DNA of 64,000 nucleotides from Bog-756 sp963713625 (GCA_963713625.1 CAVQMN010000004.1:434001-498000), one strand, 5' to 3'. Positions 55,206 to 63,794 are shown, numbered from the stretch's first letter. Notes: generated from the sequence alone by a model not told the origin. Program-made: numbers and translations.

Positions 55206-56048
55206 ATGGAAAGGTCGAGAATTCCCCGGCGGGTATTCGGGCAGGAGAGGGGATTGGCCACCGTGGCGGCGAAGCAGCCCAGGCATAACCGGGAAGAGCT
55301 GCGCGAACTACTCCTCCGAACGGGCCAGAACATTCTGCGTGAGGAGGGGCTCGGGACCGGAGCCGAAGTTCTGACCTTCAAGAGGGTCTTCGACCGGGTG
55401 GAGAGGGATGCCGGCATCCGGCTCACCAACGCCTCGGTCATCCGCCGGCTGTGGGAGAACCAGGCCGACTTCCAGACCGACGTCCTGGTGGCCATCGCCC
55501 AGGACGACAACGCCGACGAGCTCGATCGCACGATGGAGGCCGTTGAGCCCATCCTGGCCACCGTTGACCTCACGACGCAGGAGTCCCGCGTGTGGACCCT
55601 GCGCGAGCTGTGTCGGGTTGGCGCTGCGGCCAACATGGACGCGGTGCGCCAATCGAGCTACTGGCCCTTGTCCATCGCCATATGGGCGTTGACCATTTTC
55701 GACGAACCAGCCGGGCAACGGAAGAAGATCGAAGTGGCTCTGGCCTCGGGATATGACGCCTTCACCGATCAGGCCGCCGCCGTCTACGCGGCAATGGCCG
55801 AGCTCTTGGGCCTCCGGCTCCGTGAGGAGTTCACCATCCATCAGTTCGCCATGGCCGCCGACGCGTTGGGTCAGGGCTGCGGGCTGCGTGACCGGGTCGA
55901 TCGTTCCAAAATGGAGGGCATCCCGCGAGCCACCGGGGCAGACGGTGAGACCCAGGAGTGGACCCTCTTCGGCATCGCCTTCGAAGGGTTGGTGCTGCAG
56001 TTTTTCGAGTTCGATTCGAGCTCGAAGCCCGACCGCCGGCCGGGGTGA
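55206..56048 (+). CDS. TetR-like HTH transcriptional regulator
   Basis: A 280-residue protein. Residues about 30-75 form a TetR-like HTH (VLTFKRVFDRVERDAGIRLTNASVIRRLWENQADFQTDVL); the rest is helical with FEGLVLQFFEF at the end. TetR proteins are usually 190-220 residues, so this is long and diverged. GTG 55263 (VAAKQPRHN) with GGAGAGGGG upstream is an alternative start. The stop abuts the stop of the opposite GNAT gene. Confidence 0.7.
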   Translation: MERSRIPRRVFGQERGLATVAAKQPRHNREELRELLLRTGQNILREEGLGTGAEVLTFKRVFDRVERDAGIRLTNASVIRRLWENQADFQTDVLVAIAQDDNADELDRTMEAVEPILATVDLTTQESRVWTLRELCRVGAAANMDAVRQSSYWPLSIAIWALTIFDEPAGQRKKIEVALASGYDAFTDQAAAVYAAMAELLGLRLREEFTIHQFAMAADALGQGCGLRDRVDRSKMEGIPRATGADGETQEWTLFGIAFEGLVLQFFEFDSSSKPDRRPG

Positions 56049-56642
56049 CTACTCGGCGGGTTCACGCCACATCGTCGTGACACCGGGTCCACCGTCGGGA
56101 AGGTCGAAGGTTCCGCACACCTCGAAGCCAACCGATTCGTATCGTCGAAGGTTCCGGGGGTTGGTGGATTCCAGATAGGCAGGCATGCGGGCCGCGTCGA
56201 CCCGGGCGAGATTGGCGGCAAGAAGTCCCATCCCGATCCCTGCACCCCGGTGGTCCGTATGGGTTCCGAGCAAGCTGAGATAGTAATGGTCCCGATCACG
56301 GGGATGGGCGGCCTCGAAGCGGCCGAACACCTCCCACACCAGCTCGGCGCGCTCCCCCAACATCTCTTCGAGCATCTGCCGGAGACGCTCCTCGTCTGCC
56401 TCGCCCAACTCAGGGCATCCGGGTGGCAACCACACGGACACCGCCTCATAGGCGGGTGTCATCCACACCCAGTCATGCCCGACCGCACTGCCGATCAGGA
56501 TTCGGAACCAAGCTCCGTGCTGGGACTTCCGGTGGGTCGGATCAGAAAAGGCCCAGCCCCACACCGGATCCATGAAGAACGCCTCCACCAACGTGGTGGT
56601 GATTCCCGCCGTGTCTGCAGGCCCTGCGATATGAGCGCCCAC
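56049..56642 (-). CDS. GNAT-family N-acetyltransferase
   Basis: A 197-residue acetyltransferase: YYLSLLGTHTDHRGAGIGMGLLAANLARVDA contains the acetyl-CoA R/Q-x-x-G-x-G motif; ESTNPRNLRRYESVGFEVC is the C-terminal signature. GTG start 56642 after an AAGGTGG site. Substrate unknown. The gene ends directly against the TetR-like gene (56048/56049). Confidence 0.9.
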   Translation of the reverse strand: MGAHIAGPADTAGITTTLVEAFFMDPVWGWAFSDPTHRKSQHGAWFRILIGSAVGHDWVWMTPAYEAVSVWLPPGCPELGEADEERLRQMLEEMLGERAELVWEVFGRFEAAHPRDRDHYYLSLLGTHTDHRGAGIGMGLLAANLARVDAARMPAYLESTNPRNLRRYESVGFEVCGTFDLPDGGPGVTTMWREPAE

Positions 56643-57120
56643 GCATCCACCTTCACTGTCCTGTTTCAGAGTGGAGCTTAGGCTTCCGGGCCAGTTTCAG
56701 GCCTACGAGGTCGGGACCGGTCGGTGTCTCCGACGTACCGGGTCGGAGAGCGCATTCCGTCCCGAAGCTGAGCGGAACGATCAGGCGGCCTGTCTTGATT
56801 CGTCCACCAGGCGGGACAGGGCGCCACAGATCCAGTCCATGGCTGCCGGATCGAGTGCATGTCCCTGTCGCAACGGAAAGGAAGAGGGACGCCGAGGGCT
56901 GAAAAGGCGCGGTCGGATGAGGACGGTATGTGAAAGCTCCCGCTCGCCGGCGGTCGTCTGATCTCCCGATCCGGTCTCAGCCAGCACGGCCCGGAACCCT
57001 GGACACCTCGGGCTTCAGGGGCGGGTGGACCGACGAGTTCGAACCCGGGGACGGTCGCCCCGCCCGGAACGGCAAGAGTGGCGCAGTCACGCCGGTAACG
57101 CGAGAAGTAGAGTCCACACA
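56643..57120. other. 478-bp region without a supported gene
   Basis: Open frames exist on both strands but none has a clear ribosome site or protein-like sequence; one minus-strand frame (56781-56987) reads somewhat helical at its end and could be a remnant. A TAGAGT -10 box at 57108-57113 serves the gene at 57121. Confidence 0.5.
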
Positions 57121-57615
57121 ATGCGAAACCGCGGCCTTCGCGTTCCCCGCACGCTCCTGGTGACCGGACTCGTCTTCATGATCATCGGTGGCGGTTTGCT
57201 TTGGCGTGCAGAAGCCGCCTCGTCCTGGCAGGGGATCCTTTGGATTTTCACCCCGCCCGTGGCCTATGCCTTCGTGGGCTGGGCCTGGTGGCAGTGGGCG
57301 GGCTTCACCCAGGCGAACGCCGCGGCCGAACGGTTGCTCCGCCGCACGTCGCTCATGTTGTCGGCCGCTTCGGTCATCGTTTCGGCTGGATACTTCGTCT
57401 CGCTCTACCAGCTCGTACATTTTCGAATTCACAGTCCCGGGGCGGACCCCTACTACCGCTCGGGCGTGGCCGGCGAGTCCGCAGAGGCTCTGGGCCTGTG
57501 CCTGGCGGCCTTCGGGTTCTGGTTGGGGTCGAACGGGGTCAGCCGATCCGGCCCCGACCCGGGCGCCGATGACGCTCCGGACGACCTCGCCCCCGTGAAC
57601 GCCACCATCGCATAG
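57121..57615 (+). CDS. hypothetical four-TM membrane protein
   Basis: A 164-residue membrane protein: TLLVTGLVFMIIGGGLLW, ILWIFTPPVAYAFVGWAWW, SLMLSAASVIVSAGYFVSLY and AEALGLCLAAFGFWLG are four hydrophobic segments, with a short charged C-terminal tail. Family unknown. ATG 57121 follows TAGAGT by seven bases; leaderless. Confidence 0.7.
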   Translation: MRNRGLRVPRTLLVTGLVFMIIGGGLLWRAEAASSWQGILWIFTPPVAYAFVGWAWWQWAGFTQANAAAERLLRRTSLMLSAASVIVSAGYFVSLYQLVHFRIHSPGADPYYRSGVAGESAEALGLCLAAFGFWLGSNGVSRSGPDPGADDAPDDLAPVNATIA

Positions 57616-57711
57616 TCGCCCGCCCACATCGCCCGCTCGGGCCGAGCCACCGTCGCCCGCCTGAGTTTCGTCCCTCCGGAGCACGTTGAGCACGCGTTAT
57701 CGTGCGGATCC

Positions 57712-58275
57712 GTGACTGCCGACACCACCGACGAGGCGTTCGATCACCGCATCCGTTCACTGGTCGGCCGGGTGCTGGGCGAGCCGAACGGAAGCCCCGG
57801 CCCCGATCCGGTCAATCAGCCGATGATCAGACACTGGGCAGCTGCCTTCGAAGACAACAATCCCGTCTACACGGACCCCGTCGCGGCCGCCGCCTCGAGG
57901 TTTGGCGGGGTGGTCGCTCCCCCCTTGATGCTCCAGACCTGGACCCTGCCGACCCCGACGATCACCGGTATGGCTGAACGAGGCGGATCACCGACCGAAC
58001 AAGGTGACGAGAGCCCAATCTTGATATTCGACCGGGCCGGCTTCACCGGGACGGTCGCTTCCAACTCGGAGTTCGAGTTCGAGCGCTACCTCCAACCCGG
58101 CGACACCGTCTCGTCCACGACCAGGATCGAATCGATCTCGGAGCGGAAGCAGACCCGCCTTGGTCCGGGCTACTTCGTCACCTGGTTGACGACCTTTTCG
58201 GATGCCGACGGAACGGTCATCGGCCGGCAGCGCTTTCGCATCCTCAAGTTCAACCCGGCCGGGGCCACGCCGTGA
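57712..58275 (+). CDS. MaoC-like N-terminal hot-dog dehydratase subunit (FAS1-DH type)
   Basis: A 187-residue hot-dog fold protein: PVNQPMIRHWAAAFEDNNPVYTDPVAAAASRFGGVVAPPLM. The N-terminal half resembles MaoC-like FAS1_DH_region proteins. The hydratase-motif region reads DNNPVYTDP, with Tyr instead of the catalytic His of D-x-x-P-x-H. It is therefore likely the structural partner of the next gene. GTG follows TATCGT (57698-57703) by eight bases. Confidence 0.8.
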   Translation: MTADTTDEAFDHRIRSLVGRVLGEPNGSPGPDPVNQPMIRHWAAAFEDNNPVYTDPVAAAASRFGGVVAPPLMLQTWTLPTPTITGMAERGGSPTEQGDESPILIFDRAGFTGTVASNSEFEFERYLQPGDTVSSTTRIESISERKQTRLGPGYFVTWLTTFSDADGTVIGRQRFRILKFNPAGATP

Positions 58276-58330
58276 CCAGTCTGCGCCGCCATGCCTCTCT
58301 CGGTGGTCATCTCGTGCTGACAGCCATCCG

Positions 58331-58750
58331 ATGACGCTCGATTGGTCAACAATCAGCGTTGGCGATCCGATTCGGCCGCTCGAAGTGGAGATGACCGCCA
58401 CCAGGATCGTGGCCGGCGCCATCGCCACCCGGGACTTCATGCCGGTCCATCACGACCGCTCCTACGCGAACAGCCAGGGCTCCCCGGATATCTTCATGAA
58501 TATCCTGTCATCGACCGCATACTGCAGCCGGTTCCTCACCGACTGGGCCGGTTCCGACGCCATGATCATGAAGCTGGCTGTCCGGATCGGTGTGCCGGTC
58601 TTTCCCGACTCGACCCTCAGCTTCACCGGCCGGGTGACCGGCACGGAACGCAACGGTGACGACGGCCGCGTCAACGTCGAATTCGTAGCGGTCACTTCGC
58701 TCGGTGAACACGTCGCAGGAACCGCGACGCTATCCCTTCCTCTCGCCTAG
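58331..58750 (+). CDS. MaoC-like hot-dog hydratase subunit (catalytic-type)
   Basis: A 139-residue hot-dog protein: ATRDFMPVHHDRSYANSQG carries the hydratase motif (Asp, Pro, His) that the previous protein lacks, then LTDWAGSDAMIMKLAVRIGVPVFPDS. The pair of ~150-residue proteins resembles heteromeric hydratases such as ChsH1/ChsH2, which hydrate enoyl-CoAs in steroid side-chain degradation. No ribosome site is obvious; 55 bases separate it from the first subunit. Confidence 0.82.
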   Translation: MTLDWSTISVGDPIRPLEVEMTATRIVAGAIATRDFMPVHHDRSYANSQGSPDIFMNILSSTAYCSRFLTDWAGSDAMIMKLAVRIGVPVFPDSTLSFTGRVTGTERNGDDGRVNVEFVAVTSLGEHVAGTATLSLPLA

Positions 58751-58800
58751 CCCGGCCCGGAAAGGGAGATCGGTGATGCTCTCTCTCATGCGGGTGACGC

Positions 58801-58874
58801 TCCGTCTGATGACGTGATGCTCCGTCTGATGACGTGATGCTCTGTCTGATGACGTGATGCTCTGTCTGATGACA
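58801..58874. repeat. 20-bp tandem repeat, about 3.7 copies
   Basis: Units at 58801-58820, 58821-58840, 58841-58860 and partial 58861-58874. The first two are identical (TCCGTCTGATGACGTGATGC); the third and fourth begin TCTG. Contains CGTC-TGAT-GACG, a 4-bp inverted repeat. No spacers, so not a CRISPR array. It lies between convergent genes. Confidence 0.9.
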
Positions 58875-58941
58875 CGAACTCAGAGGCGGGTGGCCACGAT
58901 CACGAAGACCCGGCACTCAGACAGCCCAGCAGTCCGGCAGC

Positions 58942-59457
58942 TCAGAGACTCGGGCTGGCGTCAGGATCGAAGGCGCCGATGACCAGCAACCAGGCCGCCG
59001 TGATCATGTAACAGGTATTGATCACGATTGCCACAGCCGCAACATAAAGACCGGGAAGGTACCCGAAGAAGAATACTGCTGCACCGATCATCTCAGCCAG
59101 GTGTATGAGGCTTCCGCCGACTATCCGAGAGAACCTGAGGCTGCTGCTCGTCCGGAGGGCACTGGCGTAGCCCCTGACAAAAATGACGGCCGAGAGCCCG
59201 GAGACGACGAAGAGCTCCGCGCCTATCGCTCTGTGGTTCTGGCCTCCCATCAGGACAAAGGCGCATCTCATGAAGACCAGCGCCAGGCCGGTCAGGGTGT
59301 TGATGGCTCGATAACGATGGGTGGCGTCGATGGCGATGGCTTTGAGGTTCAGCGACATGGCCACAAAGACCAAACCGGTGAGAGTGACTGCGCCTGTGCC
59401 GACCAGAAGAAAGAAATTCGTCCACTGCTCAGGCCTAAAAATATCGGCGGCAATCAT
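58942..59457 (-). CDS. hypothetical multi-pass membrane protein
   Basis: A 171-residue protein with about five hydrophobic segments (FFLLVGTGAVTLTGLVFVAM, TLTGLALVFMRCAFVLMG, AELFVVSGLSAVIFVRGY, AEMIGAAVFFFGYLPGLYVAAVAIVI). The start at ATG 59457 is six bases after TACAGT (59464-59469), matching the leaderless pattern; the track frame began at a TTG two codons upstream. Function unknown. Confidence 0.78.
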   Translation of the reverse strand: MIAADIFRPEQWTNFFLLVGTGAVTLTGLVFVAMSLNLKAIAIDATHRYRAINTLTGLALVFMRCAFVLMGGQNHRAIGAELFVVSGLSAVIFVRGYASALRTSSSLRFSRIVGGSLIHLAEMIGAAVFFFGYLPGLYVAAVAIVINTCYMITAAWLLVIGAFDPDASPSL

Positions 59458-59483
59458 CGCCAAACTGTAACGAATGCCGAGGG

Positions 59484-59497
59484 GGGAGGTACCTCCC
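59484..59497. promoter_or_regulatory. 14-bp perfect palindrome
   Basis: GGGAGGTACCTCCC, 15 bp beyond the -10 box of the minus-strand membrane-protein gene. It may be an operator, or chance. Confidence 0.35.
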
Positions 59498-59720
59498 GAA
59501 GCGCTGGTCGGGCGCGCTCAGCCAGCATCGAGGTCGGCGAACATCGAGGACCGACGCACCGGGGATGGTGGTCGTTGCGCACAAGGTGTGGGTCCACGGG
59601 AGAACCCGTCGCCCGCCCAGGACCGCGCTCACCACCGGCCAGCGCCGGGCCGCCCAGCCCCACTCGTCCTCGGCGCAAAGCCCGGAAGCCCGGTCGCGAT
59701 GGCGACGGTGGCTGCCTCAC

Positions 59721-59734
59721 CAAACGATCGTTTG
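59721..59734. promoter_or_regulatory. 14-bp perfect palindrome with AT-rich arms
   Basis: CAAACGATCGTTTG, a TetR-operator-like sequence, 19 bp upstream of a TATAGA box (59753-59758). Confidence 0.45.
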
Positions 59735-59764
59735 AGGTACCGACCCATCGGGTATAGACGTGGT

Positions 59765-59935
59765 ATGCCCATGCACTCCTGCTGCAACGCCGGGAGAGCT
59801 GTTCCCTCGCCGTCGTGTGCAGCATGCACGTACTCCATGCTCGTCGTGCATTGGCGTCGAGCAGGACGGAGTTCGCTACGAGCCGTGCGGTCAAGTAGCG
59901 CCGAAAAGCCGCCTGGGCACCGACAGGCCGCTTGA
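59765..59935 (+). CDS. possible Cys-rich small protein
   Basis: A 56-codon frame starting at ATG 59765, six bases after TATAGA. The N-terminal part has five Cys in 18 residues (CCNAGRAVPSPSCAAC); the rest is Arg/Ser-rich. No family, no ribosome site. The Cys pattern and promoter spacing are the only support. Confidence 0.3.
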   Translation: MPMHSCCNAGRAVPSPSCAACTYSMLVVHWRRAGRSSLRAVRSSSAEKPPGHRQAA

Positions 59936-60022
59936 TGTCTCTCGAGTCCGGGCACACTCCACCTGCCAGGCTCGTACGTTTCGCCCGCGCACATCGGTCC
60001 GGCCCGCAGCCACCCCCGAAAC

Positions 60023-60184
60023 ATGGACGGTGAGCCGCCCGACCTCCAGGCCGTACTGGCCGGGGCAACCGTCAATGAGCGTGAGCACTACCACGAACTG
60101 ATGAGACACGATCCCATTGCCGGCGAGGTCTATCTCCGGGTCCTCTCGCTGCGGCAGACACCACCACACGTCTCCGAGCCGTAG
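60023..60184 (+). CDS. possible small hypothetical protein
   Basis: A 53-residue frame with plausible composition (MDGEPPDLQAVLAGATVNERE..., ending PPHVSEP). GC-rich third positions fit the genome. No ribosome site or -10 box can be assigned, and the same frame is open back to 59936, so it may be a remnant. Confidence 0.35.
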   Translation: MDGEPPDLQAVLAGATVNEREHYHELMRHDPIAGEVYLRVLSLRQTPPHVSEP

Positions 60185-60339
60185 CCGTTGGGCGGGACGG
60201 ATCGGGCACCCGGCGGAAAGAACGGCCAAAAACGACCAGCGAACCACGGCGCCGATGAGAACGGCGGGGCCGCTTCCCATCTGGTTGAGCAGCGCGGGCG
60301 CGTATGATCAGCTCGGACCTCGAAGATCGTGGGAAAACA
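60185..60339. other. spacer upstream of the small acidic protein
   Basis: No gene. TATGAT (60303-60308) is the best -10 candidate for the next gene and would give a leader of about 25 bases. Confidence 0.4.
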
Positions 60340-60666
60340 ATGAGCAGTGTGGGCGACGGGCCGAATACGGCGAAGGACGGACCCGGTGATCCACCGGAGG
60401 CGGCTGCCGTGTCCTCCAGCGAGCTCCGAGAGGGCCTCGCCTGGGTACGGGAGGGAAGGCCACCGACCGTGGGTGAGGCGCGCGACTACTTCGATGCCCA
60501 TGCGAGGGACGGGGGCGATCCCGAGACGATGGAAGAGTGCGAACGAGTGCTCGACGCCGTTCGAAACCCCATCCATGACCGGCCGGGCTCCGACAACGGT
60601 GGGGCGAAGGCATCACCGTTTCCTCCGCCCGCCGAGGACCTGATCGAAGAAGAGGGGTCCGACTAA
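60340..60666 (+). CDS. hypothetical acidic small protein
   Basis: A 108-residue protein: Ser/Glu/Asp-rich (SSSELREGLAWVREGRPPTVGEARDYFDAHARDGG...). No family recognised. ATG 60340 is chosen over ATG 60304 because TATGAT overlaps the latter. Preceded by a weak GTGGG. Confidence 0.55.
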   Translation: MSSVGDGPNTAKDGPGDPPEAAAVSSSELREGLAWVREGRPPTVGEARDYFDAHARDGGDPETMEECERVLDAVRNPIHDRPGSDNGGAKASPFPPPAEDLIEEEGSD

Positions 60667-60703
60667 CCGGTCCAATCCCTGCCGGAGAAGCTACCGCAGG
60701 CGG

Positions 60704-61093
60704 CTATGCGGGGGGAGCGAAGAGTTCCAGCGCGATGCCGTCGGGATCCCGGAAGGAGAGTGCGGACCCGTAATCGACGTCGACGATACCGCCGTTGGCG
60801 ATCCCCAGTTCTTCCAGCCGGAGCGACCACGCTTCGATCTCGGCTCGGCTACTGCAGCCAAAGGCCAGGTGGTCCAAACCTATTCGGCGTTCGCTGAACG
60901 CATCGGGCGTGCCGGGAAACTGATGGAATCCGATCAGCGTCTGACCTTCGACAAGCCAGACCGCCCGTCGGAACGGACCGGGTGTCTCGTCCAGGAACAT
61001 CTCGGTCCCGAAAAGCGTCTGGTACCACGACATGCTGCGATTGAGGTCGCGTACCGTGAGGGTCACGTGGGCAATCGGCGGAACTGCGGGCAT
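60704..61093 (-). CDS. VOC-family protein (glyoxalase-like)
   Basis: A 129-residue VOC protein: PPIAHVTLTVRDLNRSMSWYQTLFGTEMFLDE at the N-terminus, HLAFGCSSRAEIEAW, FRDPDGIALELFAPPA at the end. Two VOC halves with metal-type His/Glu positions. AGGAGG lies four bases before the ATG. Substrate unknown. Confidence 0.9.
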   Translation of the reverse strand: MPAVPPIAHVTLTVRDLNRSMSWYQTLFGTEMFLDETPGPFRRAVWLVEGQTLIGFHQFPGTPDAFSERRIGLDHLAFGCSSRAEIEAWSLRLEELGIANGGIVDVDYGSALSFRDPDGIALELFAPPA

Positions 61094-61230
61094 GGACTCC
61101 TCCTGACCGAGCCGGCCGTGACGACGGTAACGCACAGAGATCGAAGACCGCCATGCCCACGTCCTTCGCCCGGACCCGAGAGGCGTGAGAACCGGTGACC
61201 GGCCCGCGGAAGCGTGGGACAATCGTTGAC

Positions 61231-61533
61231 GTGGACGAGCCGGCGGAGTTGGAAGACAACAGACACTGGAGGATGGCTGTCTGGGCCCTCCGCGTGGGGT
61301 ACGTCGGGCTGGTTGTCGGCGTCGCAGGTCTCATCGTGATGCTGCCTTTGGGATCGACGCCGTGGGTCCTGGCCGTGGGCGTGATCATCTGGCTTGCCGC
61401 GGCCGTCGTCACCTTGACGGGGTTCATCCGGGCCCGGCACGAGCTTCCCGAACCGCGGCCGGGGTACTGGCCCATGCGGTTCATGCTCATCCACGACTCG
61501 GTCCACGCCCGGTCGTCAGCTCTGCGACCCTGA
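61231..61533 (+). CDS. small membrane protein, hypothetical
   Basis: A 100-residue protein (from GTG 61231, reading VDEPAELED) with two TM segments: MAVWALRVGYVGLVVGVAGLIVML and WVLAVGVIIWLAAAVVTLTGFI. GACAAT (61218-61223) lies seven bases before that GTG. An earlier in-frame GTG at 61195 is possible. Function unknown. Confidence 0.65.
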   Translation: MDEPAELEDNRHWRMAVWALRVGYVGLVVGVAGLIVMLPLGSTPWVLAVGVIIWLAAAVVTLTGFIRARHELPEPRPGYWPMRFMLIHDSVHARSSALRP

Positions 61534-61647
61534 CCGGGCACGTTCTCGGTGCCCGGTCACGGGTTCGTCGTGCTGGCGTGGCTAGCCTGGCGATGTGGTT
61601 GATCGGGAATTCGGCCAACGAGACCATCGAGTCTGCGGTCACCGACG

Positions 61648-62216
61648 ATGAACCCGGCCAAGCGGTCGGCTGTAGGGGTCGTCCTCGTGGCCATGGTGAT
61701 GGCGGGGTGCGGCGCGTCTCCTACCTCAGCCCCGAAACAGCATGCGGTGACCACGACGACACCCCGATCCCTCACGACTACTCCATCCACGTCGCCGACG
61801 ACGTCGTCGACGCGTCGTCGACGCAGACATCGACCGCCGCCGGTGCCGCCACATCCCCACAAAATCTTCCGGCTACCCCCGCTGACAAGGCGGCCCTCGT
61901 GGCGGCATTTGTCGCCTTCACCCACGATCCGCCATCGGACATCGCGGGGACGGAGCCGGGTTCGGTCTATTACGCATACCTGCCCGCCACCCAGACGTAT
62001 TGGGCTTTCGGGCGATTTCTCCCGAGCCCGTCGGCCAGCCAACGCACCCTGGTCAGCCTTCAGGACGGGGGAAATATCGGCATCTTCAAGCAGCAGGCAG
62101 GAGGCGGTTGGATGATGCTCAGTGAAGGTGGGGAGCCGTTCTGCCCAACGAAGTCGGCCATTCCGCCGGCTGTCCAATCCCGGTGGGGGCTCACTGATCC
62201 ACCCGAATGCGGGTAG
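61648..62216 (+). pseudogene. lipoprotein gene interrupted by an 11-bp tandem duplication (frameshift)
   Basis: The first 55 codons encode a lipoprotein signal (MNPAKRSAVGVVLVAMVMAGC, lipobox MAGC) and a Ser/Thr-rich tether in one frame; from about 61824 the remaining protein (ADKAALVAAFVAFTHDPPSDI..., ending TDPPECG) is in another frame. An exact duplication, CGTCGTCGACG at 61802-61812 and again 61813-61823, separates them; deleting one copy gives 558 bp, 185 codons plus stop, fully in frame. So the gene is disrupted in this DNA (or the duplication is an assembly error). The C-terminal domain has YYAYLPATQTYWAFGRF and GGGWMM; family unknown. Confidence 0.8.
61802..61823. repeat. 11-bp exact tandem duplication
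   Basis: CGTCGTCGACG twice in a row, within the Ser/Thr tether of the lipoprotein gene. The following base run ends the duplication precisely, and its removal restores the frame. Confidence 0.95.
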
Positions 62217-62378
62217 GCACCTCCGCCAAGGGGTGGGATGCCGTAGGGGGGCGTCGGACCCGCAAGGCCGGTCCGGGTCCGGCGTTGGAGGGCACCAGCG
62301 AAACTCGAGCGAGACCTCAGCTGGTTGAGCTGAGGACGTCGAGCGCATCGTCCGGGTGAAGCGACCGTCTGGCGGGGC

Positions 62379-63794
62379 TCACCCTCGCGGGTCGGACTGT
62401 CGCCGGGCCTCGGCGAAGCGGGACAGCGCTTCGTGACGCTCGGCCGCGTGGTCGACCAGAACATCGATGGGGGCGGCCGAACGTGACCCATCACTCCGTT
62501 GAGTGACGTGGCCCGGCTGGTGCGCCGAGTCGAGATACCGACTGACGTAGATGCCTGTCGGGTCGAAGCGCTCCAGCTGGCGGGACGGGTTGAGCACCCG
62601 GTGGAATGGGGCGGCGTCAGTGCCGGTGCCGGCCACCCATTGCCAGCCGTGTTGGTTGGAGGCGAGATCGCCGTCGACGAGGTGCCACATGAACCAGCGG
62701 GCACCGAGCCGCCAGTCGATGTGGAGGTCCTTCACGAGGAAGCTGGCCGTGACCATCCGCACCCGATTGTGCATCCAGCCCTCGGCGAGCAGCTGGCGCA
62801 TTCCCGCATCGACCAACGGGTAGCCCGTCGTCCCTGTGGCCCAGGCCGCGAATCGCTCCCGTGCCCGCCCGTCCATGTCCCAGCGAAGCCGGGCGCCGAA
62901 GTCCAGGAGAGGAGCGCGTGCCGAATCGGGCCGGTGCCAAAGTACATCGGCATAGAACTCACGCCAGGCCAGCTCTGTGCGCAGCCGCTCCGCCCCGGCC
63001 CCGGGGCCGAGGAGCGACAACACCGTGCGCGGATGGACACAGCCAAAGCGCAGGTAGGGCGAGAGGCCCGAGGTGCCGGGCACGGCAGGCAGGTCACGGT
63101 CCCGGTCGTAGTCGGCCAGAGGCCCGGCCACGAACTGCTCGAGCCGGTCCCACGCCGCGGCGGGACCGGCCCCGGGGAGTGCCGGCGCGGGACCGAGTGG
63201 GAGGCCCTCCCACCAGTCGGGCAGACCGTGGGATCCGGGAGTGGCCGAGACGGGCTCCGAGGAGAGGTCGACCTGGTCCCCTCCGAGGTGGCAGTACCGG
63301 ACGTCAGGCGTGGGAGTGGGGGCCGACCACCCGTTTGCTTCCCAGGCCCTCTTGTAGGCGGAGAACACTTTAAACGGCGAGCCCGCCGCCGTTCGAACCC
63401 GGCCCGGGGCGACGGCGTAGTTGGAGTCGACCGTCATAAGACGTCGCCCCTGCGCCGACAGGGCCTGAGCCACCGCCTCGTCGCGCCCGGCTCCGTGGGG
63501 CCCGAAGTCGGCGGTGGCGATCACCACCGTCGCTCCGGCCTCGTCGGCCACGGCGGGGACGACGCTGACCGGGTCGCCCCACCGGACCACCAGGGCACCT
63601 TCGAGTTCGGCATCGAGATCGGCCACCGCCGCGGCCAGGAAGCGTCGTCGGTTCGGACCGGCCGGCCCGAGGAGGGCCGGGTCGGCCACGAAGAGGGCGA
63701 CGACGCCGTCGGGACCGGCCTCGGTCGCGACGGCAAGGGCAGGCAGGTCGTCGAGGCGCAGATCCCGCCGGAACCAGAGCACCGACCTGGTCAT
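62379..63794 (-). CDS. deoxyribodipyrimidine photolyase (CPD photolyase)
   Basis: A 471-residue photolyase/cryptochrome. N-terminal antenna domain WFRRDLRLDDLPALA..., then FAD domain with LAWREFYADVLWHRP, GYPLVDAGMRQLLAEGWMHNRVRM, LHIDWRLGARWFMWHLVDGD and WQWVAGTGTDAAPFHRVLNPSRQ, the diagnostic CPD-class I block. It repairs UV-induced cyclobutane dimers using blue light. ATG 63794 overlaps the end of the upstream gene on the same strand (ATGA). Confidence 0.95.
   Translation of the reverse strand: MTRSVLWFRRDLRLDDLPALAVATEAGPDGVVALFVADPALLGPAGPNRRRFLAAAVADLDAELEGALVVRWGDPVSVVPAVADEAGATVVIATADFGPHGAGRDEAVAQALSAQGRRLMTVDSNYAVAPGRVRTAAGSPFKVFSAYKRAWEANGWSAPTPTPDVRYCHLGGDQVDLSSEPVSATPGSHGLPDWWEGLPLGPAPALPGAGPAAAWDRLEQFVAGPLADYDRDRDLPAVPGTSGLSPYLRFGCVHPRTVLSLLGPGAGAERLRTELAWREFYADVLWHRPDSARAPLLDFGARLRWDMDGRARERFAAWATGTTGYPLVDAGMRQLLAEGWMHNRVRMVTASFLVKDLHIDWRLGARWFMWHLVDGDLASNQHGWQWVAGTGTDAAPFHRVLNPSRQLERFDPTGIYVSRYLDSAHQPGHVTQRSDGSRSAAPIDVLVDHAAERHEALSRFAEARRQSDPRG

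Noticed and set aside
56671..56961. Plus-strand 96-codon frame in the 478-bp gap
   Set aside because: Composition is random-like, no ribosome site or promoter, overlaps equally weak minus-strand frames.
58801..58874. CRISPR array
   Set aside because: The 20-bp units are contiguous without spacers and no cas gene is present.
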